A DNA stretch of 46,946 nucleotides from Pseudorhodoferax sp. Leaf265 (GTDB lineage: Bacteria; Pseudomonadota; Gammaproteobacteria; Burkholderiales; Burkholderiaceae_C): contig NZ_LMMT01000025.1 of the NCBI RefSeq assembly GCF_001422365.1, forward strand, positions 40 through 46,985. The letters run 5' to 3'. Within the stretch, counting starts at the first letter, position 1. The number at the start of each line of letters is the position of its first letter. A model generated the notes under the pieces. It worked only from the letters and a program-made list of their open reading frames with translations. It searched no databases and was not told the origin of the DNA. The position numbers and the translations under genes were made by a program. This document shows, piece by piece, positions 28,248-35,415 of this stretch.

Positions 28248-28903
28248 GCGGCCTCCTCGGCCTGCCAGAACGGCGCATCGGCCAGGGCCACGCCATCCAG
28301 CCGCTTGACCAGTACCTGGGCCGCGCGGCCGGCGCGCCAGGCCAGCCATTCGCGCCAGGCCACGGCGCGGTCGCCCGAGAACACCAGTTCGCCATCCAGT
28401 CGCAGCCCGTCCGACCAGGACTGCAGCAGCACGGCCACGGCATCGGCCTGCGCGGGACCATCGACAGCGATGCACAGGTCGATGTCCGAGCCCGGCCGCA
28501 GGTGGTCCAGCCCGGTCAACAGCTGCCAGCCATGGCTGCCGTAGACGCGCGCCGCGACGCCGCTGGCCGCCAGGCCGCCGCACAGCGCGCGCCAGGGTCG
28601 GCGCTGCGCGGCGCCCAGCAGCGGCGCCAATGCGCTGGCCGGCGGAAAGGCTGCGTGCTGCGCGATGTGCGCCGCCGACACGGCCAGCGCGATGCGCCGG
28701 CGTTCCCACCGGCCCGGCGCCGGCAGCCCCAGGCAGATGGTGCCCTCGGCCTGCGGCCGCTGCCGCGTGACGACCAGCGGCAGCCGCTGCAGCGCCCAGT
28801 GCGCCAGGCAGGCCTGCGCCTGCGCGTCCCTGCTACCTGCCAGCACTTGCTGCCAACCGGCGTCGGTCAGCCGCACGAGCTGGTGGCGGTGCAGAGCCGT
28901 CAT
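28244..28903 (-). CDS. mdcG: Holo-MdcC synthase MdcG (phosphoribosyl-dephospho-CoA transferase)
   Basis: The 219-residue protein matches MdcG, a nucleotidyltransferase-fold enzyme that attaches the phosphoribosyl-dephospho-CoA group to the serine of MdcC. The motif GSDIDLCIAV (138-147) provides the metal-binding aspartates Asp140 and Asp142, and YGSHGWQLLTGL precedes it. Its N-terminus, HRHQLVRLTDAGW, and the segment RPLPLVVTRQ-like LPLVVTRQRP are typical. It overlaps mdcE and mdcB by four bases each. Confidence 0.94.
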   Translation of the reverse strand: MTALHRHQLVRLTDAGWQQVLAGSRDAQAQACLAHWALQRLPLVVTRQRPQAEGTICLGLPAPGRWERRRIALAVSAAHIAQHAAFPPASALAPLLGAAQRRPWRALCGGLAASGVAARVYGSHGWQLLTGLDHLRPGSDIDLCIAVDGPAQADAVAVLLQSWSDGLRLDGELVFSGDRAVAWREWLAWRAGRAAQVLVKRLDGVALADAPFWQAEEAA

Positions 28904-29607
28904 GCTGCGTCCAGCACCTTCTGCGCGACCGCGGCCGCGAGCTTGCGCCCACCGCGCGCGGCGCCATCCTGGGCACGCACATCGTCCACGGGCGTCTGCA
29001 CGAGCGCCTCGCGCAGCGCAGCCTGCAGGTCGCCCCGCCACAGCGCGCGCACGCCGCCCATGGCCACGTAGTTGTCCACGCCGGGCGCGAACACCGGGTT
29101 GGCCTGGGACAGCGCGGTCAGCATGGCCTCGGGCAGCTTGGTCACGCGGGCCATGGCCGGAATGCGCATCACGCGGATCTCGGCCTCGGGCAGCGCATAA
29201 CAGCCGTCGGCGATCAGGCCCGAGGTGATGAAGCCGCCCGACAGCGCCTGGTCGTAGACCAGGCCCAGCACGCGGTGGCCGCTGCGCCGTGCCAGGTCGA
29301 TGGCCATGCCCAGATGCGCCATCGCGCGGTTGATGCCCAGCAGCTCGTCGCGCCGGCGCAGCTGCTGGCCCTGGGTGTCGATCAGCAGCACGATGGGCCG
29401 GCCCGGATGCCGGGCGATGGTGTCCAACACCACGCGGGCCTGGGCCAGCGCGAGCGCCACGCCGATGGGCGCGTGGCCCGTCGTGCCCACCACCGTGATG
29501 GGTGCGCCGTCGAGCAGCGGCGTGCCGTGCAGGAAGTCGCCCTCGGCCTGGATGCCGTGGTCGGCGCCGAACAGTTGGGTGGCAAGAAGGTTCCAGTCGA
29601 GCGGCAT
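28900..29607 (-). CDS. mdcE: Biotin-independent malonate decarboxylase subunit gamma MdcE
   Basis: The 235-residue protein has the carboxyltransferase/crotonase-like fold of MdcE. Markers include VVGTTGHAPIGVALALAQA, PIVLLIDTQGQ, LVYDQALSGGFITSGLIAD and MRIPAMARVTKLP. With MdcD it decarboxylates malonyl-MdcC to acetyl-MdcC without biotin. ATG 29607 was chosen at MPLDWNLLATQLFG; the preceding Bug gene ends 23 bp upstream. It overlaps mdcG by four bases. Confidence 0.94.
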   Translation of the reverse strand: MPLDWNLLATQLFGADHGIQAEGDFLHGTPLLDGAPITVVGTTGHAPIGVALALAQARVVLDTIARHPGRPIVLLIDTQGQQLRRRDELLGINRAMAHLGMAIDLARRSGHRVLGLVYDQALSGGFITSGLIADGCYALPEAEIRVMRIPAMARVTKLPEAMLTALSQANPVFAPGVDNYVAMGGVRALWRGDLQAALREALVQTPVDDVRAQDGAARGGRKLAAAVAQKVLDAA

Positions 29608-29630
29608 GGCGAGGTTCCCGGAAGAAGTTG

Positions 29631-30617
29631 TCAATCGAGCTTGATGTTGGCGGCCTTGACCACGCCGGCCCAGCGTGTGATCTCGGCCTGCACGTAGTCG
29701 CCGAACTGCGCGGGGGTCAGCGTGCCGAAGTGCGCGCCGTTGCTGGCCCACACGGCGCGGATCTCGTCGGCGGCGCCGGCTTTCCTGACCTCCTCGACCA
29801 TGCGCGCCTGGGCCTCGGCCGGCGTGCCCTTGGGTGCCCACAGGCCGTACCAGGTCGTGACCTTGTAGTCAGGCAGTCCGAGCTCGGCCGCGCAGGGCAC
29901 GTCGGGCAGCGAGGGGTTGCGCTGGGCGCCGGCCACCATCAGGGCCTTGATGCGCCCGCCCTTGATGTGCGCGGCCGAGGAACCCAGGCCGTCGAACATC
30001 ATGTCCACGTTGCCCGAGATCAGGTCCTGCAGCGCCGGGCCCGCGCCGCGGTAGGGGATGTGGGTGATGAAGGTGCCGGTCTGCAGCTTGAACAGCTCGC
30101 CCGCCAGATGGTGCGAGGTGCCGCCGCCGGCCGAGGCGTAGTTGAGCTTGCCCGGGCTCTTCTTGAGTTCCGCCAGGAAGCTCTTGAAGTCCGGCGCCGT
30201 CACGCGCTTGGGGTTGACCACCAGCACCTGCGGCACCTCGGCCAGCAGCGCCAGTGGCACGAAGTCGCGCTGCAGGTCGTACTCGAGCTTGGGATAGACC
30301 GAGGGCGCGATGGCATGGTGGATGGCGCCCATGAACAGCGTGTAGCCGTCCGGCTGGGCGCGCGCGGCGATGGTCGCGCCCAGCGTGCCGCCGGCGCCGC
30401 CGCGGTTGTCCACGATGAGCTGCTTGCCGGTCTGCTTGGCGAACTGGGCCGACAGCGGGCGCGCGAACGCGTCGGTGCCGCCGCCAGCCGGGAACGGCAC
30501 GACCAGCGTGACGGGCTTGGTGGGCCAGCCGCTCTGGGCGCGCAGGCCCAGGCTGCTCAGGGCAATGCCGGCGGCGCCAGCGCGCAGCAGGCTGCGGCGG
30601 TCGAAGAGGTTCTGCAT
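29631..30617 (-). CDS. Bug/TctC-family solute-binding protein inside the mdc operon
   Basis: The 328-residue protein has an RR-type signal (RRSLLRAGAAGIALSSLGLRAQ, cut to about 1-28) and the Bug opening GWPTKPVTLVVPFPAGG. It also has GGAGGTLGATIAARAQPDGYT and the IPYRGAGPALQDLISG segment. It is inserted between mdcD (48 bp upstream) and mdcE (23 bp downstream) with no TctAB membrane genes. Its place strongly suggests that it binds malonate or a related dicarboxylate in the periplasm, either to feed the MatC-like carrier or to sense the substrate. This is inference; standard mdc operons lack it. Confidence 0.9.
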   Translation of the reverse strand: MQNLFDRRSLLRAGAAGIALSSLGLRAQSGWPTKPVTLVVPFPAGGGTDAFARPLSAQFAKQTGKQLIVDNRGGAGGTLGATIAARAQPDGYTLFMGAIHHAIAPSVYPKLEYDLQRDFVPLALLAEVPQVLVVNPKRVTAPDFKSFLAELKKSPGKLNYASAGGGTSHHLAGELFKLQTGTFITHIPYRGAGPALQDLISGNVDMMFDGLGSSAAHIKGGRIKALMVAGAQRNPSLPDVPCAAELGLPDYKVTTWYGLWAPKGTPAEAQARMVEEVRKAGAADEIRAVWASNGAHFGTLTPAQFGDYVQAEITRWAGVVKAANIKLD

Positions 30618-30665
30618 GGTGTTGTCTCCAGTCGTTGTGAAAAGCTGCGTGGGGTCGTGCCGGAC

Positions 30666-31562
30666 TCAGCGGCCGCCGTGGGAATGCAGCGCCAGCAGCG
30701 CCGCCACATCGAGTGCGGGCACGCGCTGCGCGTCGGCGACGCCCAGGCGTTCCCACAGCCGCGTGGCGTCGTCGTGCACGCCATCGTTCCATTGCGCTTC
30801 GGGCACGGCGGCCAGGCGCTCGGCCAGCAGCGCATGCTCGTCTTCCAATGCCTGCAAGGTGACGGGACGTGCGGCGCCCAGCGCCGCGATGGCGGCGGCA
30901 CGGAAGGCGGCCACATCGTCCTCCACCAGCGCATCGCAGTCGCCCGTCAGCCAGCGGTGTTTGCCGCCACTCGTGCGCCAGACCAGCGCGCGGTCGCGCG
31001 CGTCGTACTCGTCCACGCCGTGCGAGGCCTCGATCACCTCGGGCCCGGACATCGCGAGCCGGCCGACATCGCTCATGACGACCTGGTCGGCGCAGCGCGC
31101 CACGATGCCCATGCCGCCGAAGCAGCCGTTGGCGCCGCCGATCAGCACCACCACCGGGATGCCGGCGGCGCGCACGTCGAGCACGGCGCGCATGACCTCG
31201 GACACGGCGATCAGCCCGGCGTTGGCCTCGTGCAGCCGCACGCCGCCCGACTCGGCCAGCAGCAGCACCGCGGCCGGCCGGTCGCGCAGCGCGCGCCGCA
31301 GCAGGCCCATTAGCTTGGCGCCATGCACCTCGCCGACGCCGCCGCCCATGAAGGCGCCCTCCTGCGCGGCGACGAACACGGTCTGCCCGTCCAGCAGCGC
31401 ACGGCCGATAGCCACGCCGTCGTCGAAGGCCGAAGGCACGCCCAGCTGCGCCAGGTGCGGGCTGGTCAGCCGCTCGGCCGGCGGCAGCCATTCGTGGAAG
31501 CTGCCGGCGTCCAGCAGCAGCGCCAGGCGCTCGCGCGCCGAGCATTCGGCATAGCTGATCAT
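30666..31562 (-). CDS. mdcD: Biotin-independent malonate decarboxylase subunit beta MdcD
   Basis: The 298-residue protein has the carboxyltransferase fold of acetyl-CoA carboxylase beta-like subunits. It shows GQTVFVAAQEGAFMGGGVGEVHG, LLLAESGGVRLHEANAGL and VLIGGANGCFGGMGIVA, where the two oxyanion holes lie. It pairs with MdcE as the decarboxylase. The start (ATG 31562) overlaps the mdcC stop by four bases. Length and motifs are standard for MdcD. Confidence 0.95.
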   Translation of the reverse strand: MISYAECSARERLALLLDAGSFHEWLPPAERLTSPHLAQLGVPSAFDDGVAIGRALLDGQTVFVAAQEGAFMGGGVGEVHGAKLMGLLRRALRDRPAAVLLLAESGGVRLHEANAGLIAVSEVMRAVLDVRAAGIPVVVLIGGANGCFGGMGIVARCADQVVMSDVGRLAMSGPEVIEASHGVDEYDARDRALVWRTSGGKHRWLTGDCDALVEDDVAAFRAAAIAALGAARPVTLQALEDEHALLAERLAAVPEAQWNDGVHDDATRLWERLGVADAQRVPALDVAALLALHSHGGR

Positions 31563-31894
31563 GGCTGCGCTCCGTTCGGCAGTTCGGCCACGGCCTGGTC
31601 CAGCCGCAGGCTCACGACGGCGGGCGTCGCGCCCATGTCGTTGATGGACACGCGCAGGCCGGCCAGGCCATGGCGGGTGTGGAAGTCGTCCATCACGGCC
31701 TGCCAGATCGGGGCGAAGCCGCGGGCCGAGGTCTGCACGCGCACGCTGCAGTCGTCATTGGGCGCGGACTCCAGCATCACCTCCAGGTTGCCGGAGCCGA
31801 CCACGCCGACCAGCACCGGTGCGAACGCGCCAGCGGCACGGCCGCCGGCGTAGGAAAAGTCCAGGGTTTCGAGCCCTGCGGGGATGTCGCTCAT
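31559..31894 (-). CDS. mdcC: Malonate decarboxylase acyl carrier protein MdcC (delta subunit)
   Basis: The 111-residue carrier protein contains VGVVGSGNLEVML, in which Ser34 is the expected attachment site of the 2'-(5''-phosphoribosyl)-3'-dephospho-CoA group; the site GSG(D/N)LEV is the family signature. ATG 31894 is chosen because family members begin METL- or xxLETL-like just before this motif (here IPAGLETLDFSY). Acyl groups ride on this protein between MdcA, MdcD/E and MdcH. It overlaps mdcD by four bases. Confidence 0.94.
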   Translation of the reverse strand: MSDIPAGLETLDFSYAGGRAAGAFAPVLVGVVGSGNLEVMLESAPNDDCSVRVQTSARGFAPIWQAVMDDFHTRHGLAGLRVSINDMGATPAVVSLRLDQAVAELPNGAQP

Positions 31895-32127
31895 GGTCAG
31901 AAGCTGTGAATGGATTGATCGCGCCCACGACGGGGTGCGGCGGGTCGCATGCGTAGGCGCAGGCCGCCGCCCTGGCTGATGCCAGGGCAAGGCCTGCAAC
32001 GCCCGCATGCGGCCTGGCGTGCCCCGGCCCGGAGGGCGAGGCCCCTGGCGCAGCGCCAGAACAGAAAGCAGGTTGTCATAGGGGGCCTCGCGTGGGTGTG
32101 AGGAATCCGTTCACAGCTTCTTACTCC
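31895..32127 (-). other. 233-bp gap between mdcA and mdcC with a hairpin
   Basis: This is the only long gap in the operon. CCCTGGC (31970-31976) and GCCAGGG (31981-31987) form a 7-bp stem with a TGAT loop, and the rest is GC-rich with several partial inverted repeats. No T-run follows the stem. It could moderate expression or protect the downstream transcript. No gene is visible here. Confidence 0.4.
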
Positions 32128-33810
32128 TTACCAGTTCCGAAAGCGCTTGGGCGGCTGGTACAGCCCGCCCGATGCGCGCACCAGGTCGCGCATGCTGCGT
32201 GCGGCCAGCAGGTTGCGCGTGGCATCGCGCGGGTCGATTCCCAAGTCGGCCGGCCGCTGGATGATCTTGCGGTCACGCAGGTTCTCCACCATGCGCTTGT
32301 CCCGCGCCAGGCCCACGGCCGTGTAGCCGGCCACGCCGCGGATGGCCTGCGCGCGCTCCTCGTCGCTGCGGCACAGCAGCAGGTTGGCGATGCCTTCCTC
32401 GGTCAGCACGTGGGTCACGTCCTCGCCGTAGACCATGATGGGCGGCAGGGCCATGCCGGCCTGCTCCTGCAGCGTCCAGGCGTCCAGCCGCTCGACGAAG
32501 GCCGGCTGCATGTGCTCGCGGAAGGTCTCCACCATCTGCACCACGAGCTTCTGCCCCCGTGGCGTGCCGGCCGCGCCGCTGCGGCCGGCGCGCGCCTCGG
32601 CGCCGGCCTTGAGCCAGGCGTCGCTGGCATGGCGCCGGCCACGCGCGTCGGCCCCCATGTTGGGCGCGCCGCCGAAACCGGCGATGCGGCCCAGCGTGGC
32701 GGTGGAGCTGTTGCCGTCCAGGTCCATCTGCAGCGTAGAGCCGATGAACAGGTCGCAGGCGTAGTGCCCGGCCGCCTGGCAGAAGGCGCGGTTGCTGCGC
32801 AGGCTGCCGTCGGGCCCGGTGAAGAACACGTCGGAGCGCGCGCGGATGTAGTCCTCCATGCCCAGCTCGGAGCCGAAGGAGTGCACCGACTGCACCCAGC
32901 CGGCCTCGATGGCCGGGATCAGCGCCGGGTGCGGGTTCAGCGCCCAGTGCTTGGCTATTCTGCCCTTGAGGCCCAGCTGCTCGCCGTAGGTGGGCAGCAG
33001 CAGCTCGATGGCCGCGGTGTCGAAGCCGATGCCGTGGTTCAGCCGCTGCACGCCGTATTCGCCGTAGATGCCCTTGATCGCCATCATGGCCATCAGCACC
33101 TGGATCTCGCTGATCTGTGCCGGATCGCGCGTGAACAGCGGCTCGATGAAGTTGGGCGCGGGCGCCTTGACGACGAAGCCGACCCAGTCGGCCGGGATGT
33201 CGATGCGCGGCAGCTTGGTGGTGCGCCCGTCCACCAGCTCGTTGACCTGCGCGATCAGGATGCCGCCCGAAAACGCCGTGGCCTCGGCGATGGCCGGCGT
33301 GTCCTCGGTGTTGGGGCCGGTGTAGAGGTTGCCCTCGGCGTCGGCCGCATGGGCCGCCACCAGCGCCACCTGCGGCGTGAGGTCGACGAAGTAGCGCGCG
33401 AACAGCTCCAGGTAGGTGTGGATGGCGCCGATGGCGATGCGCCCGCCCGAGGCCATGCGGGCCAGCCGCGCGCCCTGCGGCCCGGAGAAGCTGAAGTCCA
33501 GCTTCGCCGCGATGCCGTTCTCGAAGATGTCCAGGTGCTCGGGCAGCGCCAGCACCGACTGCACCATGTGCAGGTCATGCACGCGCGCCGGGTCCACCTG
33601 CACCAGCGCCTTGGCCAGGAAGTCGGCCTGCTTCTGGTTGTTGCCCTCCAGGCAGACGCGGTCGAAGGGTTCGATCACGGCCTCGAGCAGCTGGCCGATG
33701 GCCTCGGCCGGCAACTGCTTGCCCACCAGCTGCGGGCCGAGGGCCTGTGCGGCGCGCGCCAGCCGGGCGGCGCGGTTGGCAGCGCGGGTGTTCCAGTCTC
33801 TGGTTGTCAT
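32128..33810 (-). CDS. mdcA: Malonate decarboxylase subunit alpha MdcA (acetyl-S-ACP:malonate ACP transferase)
   Basis: The 560-residue protein is full length for MdcA, a CoA-transferase-like enzyme that swaps malonate for acetate on the MdcC carrier. It shows RVCLEGNNQKQADFLAKAL, DLHMVQSVLALPEHLDIFE, GPNTEDTPAIAEATAF and GFGGAPNMGADARGRRHAS, all family landmarks. It starts 16 bp after the MatC-like transporter gene and is the first enzyme of the operon. It contains no biotin-domain sequence, in line with the biotin-independent system. Confidence 0.96.
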   Translation of the reverse strand: MTTRDWNTRAANRAARLARAAQALGPQLVGKQLPAEAIGQLLEAVIEPFDRVCLEGNNQKQADFLAKALVQVDPARVHDLHMVQSVLALPEHLDIFENGIAAKLDFSFSGPQGARLARMASGGRIAIGAIHTYLELFARYFVDLTPQVALVAAHAADAEGNLYTGPNTEDTPAIAEATAFSGGILIAQVNELVDGRTTKLPRIDIPADWVGFVVKAPAPNFIEPLFTRDPAQISEIQVLMAMMAIKGIYGEYGVQRLNHGIGFDTAAIELLLPTYGEQLGLKGRIAKHWALNPHPALIPAIEAGWVQSVHSFGSELGMEDYIRARSDVFFTGPDGSLRSNRAFCQAAGHYACDLFIGSTLQMDLDGNSSTATLGRIAGFGGAPNMGADARGRRHASDAWLKAGAEARAGRSGAAGTPRGQKLVVQMVETFREHMQPAFVERLDAWTLQEQAGMALPPIMVYGEDVTHVLTEEGIANLLLCRSDEERAQAIRGVAGYTAVGLARDKRMVENLRDRKIIQRPADLGIDPRDATRNLLAARSMRDLVRASGGLYQPPKRFRNW

Positions 33811-33826
33811 GGGATGCGGGGGTTGT

Positions 33827-35212
33827 TCAAAGGACCACGAACAGCAGCCAGACGACGACCGGTGCGATCAGCGTGACCGCCGCACCGTACACCATCAGCT
33901 GGCGGAAGAAGACGTCGCGGTTCACGCCACGTGCATTGGCCAGCACCAGCGCGCCGTTGGTCGAGAAAGGGCTGACGTCGACGATGGTGGACGACACCGC
34001 CATGGCCGCGATGAAGCCGATGGCACTGACCCCGGCATCGCCCGAGCCGCCGCCCTGCAGGAACGGCACGGCCAGCGGGATCAGCGAGCCCAGCACGGCC
34101 GTGGACGAGGCAAAGGCCGAGATCACCGCGCCGACGAAGCACAGCAGCAAGGCCGCCACCAGCGGCGAGGTCAGCGCCGCCACGCTGTGGCCGACGAAGT
34201 CGATGGTGCCCATCTTGTCCATCACGCCGACGAAGGTGCTGACGCCGACGATCAGCATGATCTCGGGCCACGACACCTGGCCCAGTGCGCGCTTTTGCAG
34301 GTTGGGCGCCATCAGCGTGAGCACGAGGCCGATGGTGATGGAGACGAAGCCGATGTCCTGCTTGAAGAACAGCGTCAGCACGGCCAGCGCCAGCAGGCCG
34401 ATGACGGTGGCCACCTGGTACCAGCGTTCGCCCTGGGCATCCTGCGTGCCGGGGCCGGCATCCATCAGCGAATCGTCGGCCTGCGCGGCGGTGCGGCGCT
34501 CTTCGCCGAGCGACTCGCCCTCGGCATCGCCATAGACCTGGGCACCGCCCTGGCCATGCGCCACCTGCGGCACGTCGAAGCCGGTGTTGCGCGCATCGCT
34601 GCGCTGGCGGGTCAGCTGCATGCCGCCCATCAGCACGAACAGCAGGGCGGCCACGGCCAGGTTCACGGCCAGGCTGGCCGTCATGGTGACGATGGGATTC
34701 AGCGGCAGGCCGGCCGCGGCGACGATCTTGTTGGTGATGCCGCCGTAGATGCTGATGGGCGAGAAGCCGCCGCCCTGTGCGCCGTGGATCACCAGCAGGC
34801 CCATCATCAGCGGGTTGATGTGGTACTTGGCGGCAAAGCCCAGTGCGATCGGCGCGATGATGGCCACCGCCGCGGGACTCACGGCGCCCACGCCGGTCAG
34901 CAGGGCCGCGATGAAGAACATGATCCACGGGATCGCCGCGATGCGCCCGCGCACGGCGCGCACCGCGCCCTTGACCATCCAGTCGATGGTGCCGTTGTTC
35001 TGCGCCAGCGCGAACAGGTAGGTGATGCCCACCAGCGTCAGGAACAGGTCGGCCGGAAAGCCGGCCATGATGGCCTTGGCGTTCATGCCGGCCACCAGCG
35101 TGCCGACCAGGAAGGCCCCGACAAAGGCGATCACGCCCATGTTGATGGGCAGTACCGTGGCCAGCACGAACATTCCTCCGAGTGTGTAGATCGAGATCCA
35201 GTGGGCGGTCAT
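33827..35212 (-). CDS. MatC-like dicarboxylate (malonate) carrier
   Basis: The 461-residue membrane protein has about 11-12 hydrophobic segments and an N-terminal region of the MatC type: FPADLFLTLVGITYLFAL, NNGTIDWMVKGA, and IHGAQGGGFSPISIYGGI. A charged loop (about 235-290) separates the halves. The second half carries SSTAVLGSLIPLAVPF and STIVDVSPFSTNGAL, the ion-transporter-type repeat. MatC of Rhizobium imports malonate, so this carrier probably supplies the mdc enzymes. ATG 35212 is preceded by AGGAGACAAG. It replaces the mdcLM or mdcF transporters of other mdc clusters. It is the first gene of the operon. Confidence 0.87.
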   Translation of the reverse strand: MTAHWISIYTLGGMFVLATVLPINMGVIAFVGAFLVGTLVAGMNAKAIMAGFPADLFLTLVGITYLFALAQNNGTIDWMVKGAVRAVRGRIAAIPWIMFFIAALLTGVGAVSPAAVAIIAPIALGFAAKYHINPLMMGLLVIHGAQGGGFSPISIYGGITNKIVAAAGLPLNPIVTMTASLAVNLAVAALLFVLMGGMQLTRQRSDARNTGFDVPQVAHGQGGAQVYGDAEGESLGEERRTAAQADDSLMDAGPGTQDAQGERWYQVATVIGLLALAVLTLFFKQDIGFVSITIGLVLTLMAPNLQKRALGQVSWPEIMLIVGVSTFVGVMDKMGTIDFVGHSVAALTSPLVAALLLCFVGAVISAFASSTAVLGSLIPLAVPFLQGGGSGDAGVSAIGFIAAMAVSSTIVDVSPFSTNGALVLANARGVNRDVFFRQLMVYGAAVTLIAPVVVWLLFVVL

Positions 35213-35361
35213 CTTGTCTCCTGCCGTATCGGCGTGCTGCACAGGTGGCGCCCGACGCCGGTTGGCGGCAAGCCCTGTGTCTCTGGAGACTGAAGATACG
35301 CAGCCCATCCCTCCCCATCAATCAAGCTCCGGCCGCAATGCTTACGACCCGTGGAACGGTT

Positions 35362-35396
35362 GCGGGTTAACCCGCGGCGTGGTGCGGCGCCGCACC
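35362..35396. promoter_or_regulatory. Two adjacent perfect palindromes upstream of the malonate operon
   Basis: GCGGGTTAACCCGC (35362-35375) and GGTGCGGCGCCGCACC (35381-35396) are perfect palindromes separated by five bases. They lie 150-185 bp upstream of matC and 20 bp after the stop of the lipoprotein gene. They could be operators for an unlinked malonate regulator, or stem structures ending the upstream transcript; no T-run supports the second. Confidence 0.4.
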
Positions 35397-35415
35397 GCGC
35401 CTCGCCCGCCGTGGC

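Noticed and set aside
28900-31562. mdcD and mdcE as acetyl-CoA carboxylase subunits
   Set aside because: Gene order with mdcA, mdcC, mdcG, mdcB and mdcH, and the lack of biotin carboxylase and carrier genes, point to malonate decarboxylase.
32092-35293. Long plus-strand frames over mdcA and matC
   Set aside because: They are antisense shadows of well-supported genes and are very rich in His, Gln and Arg.
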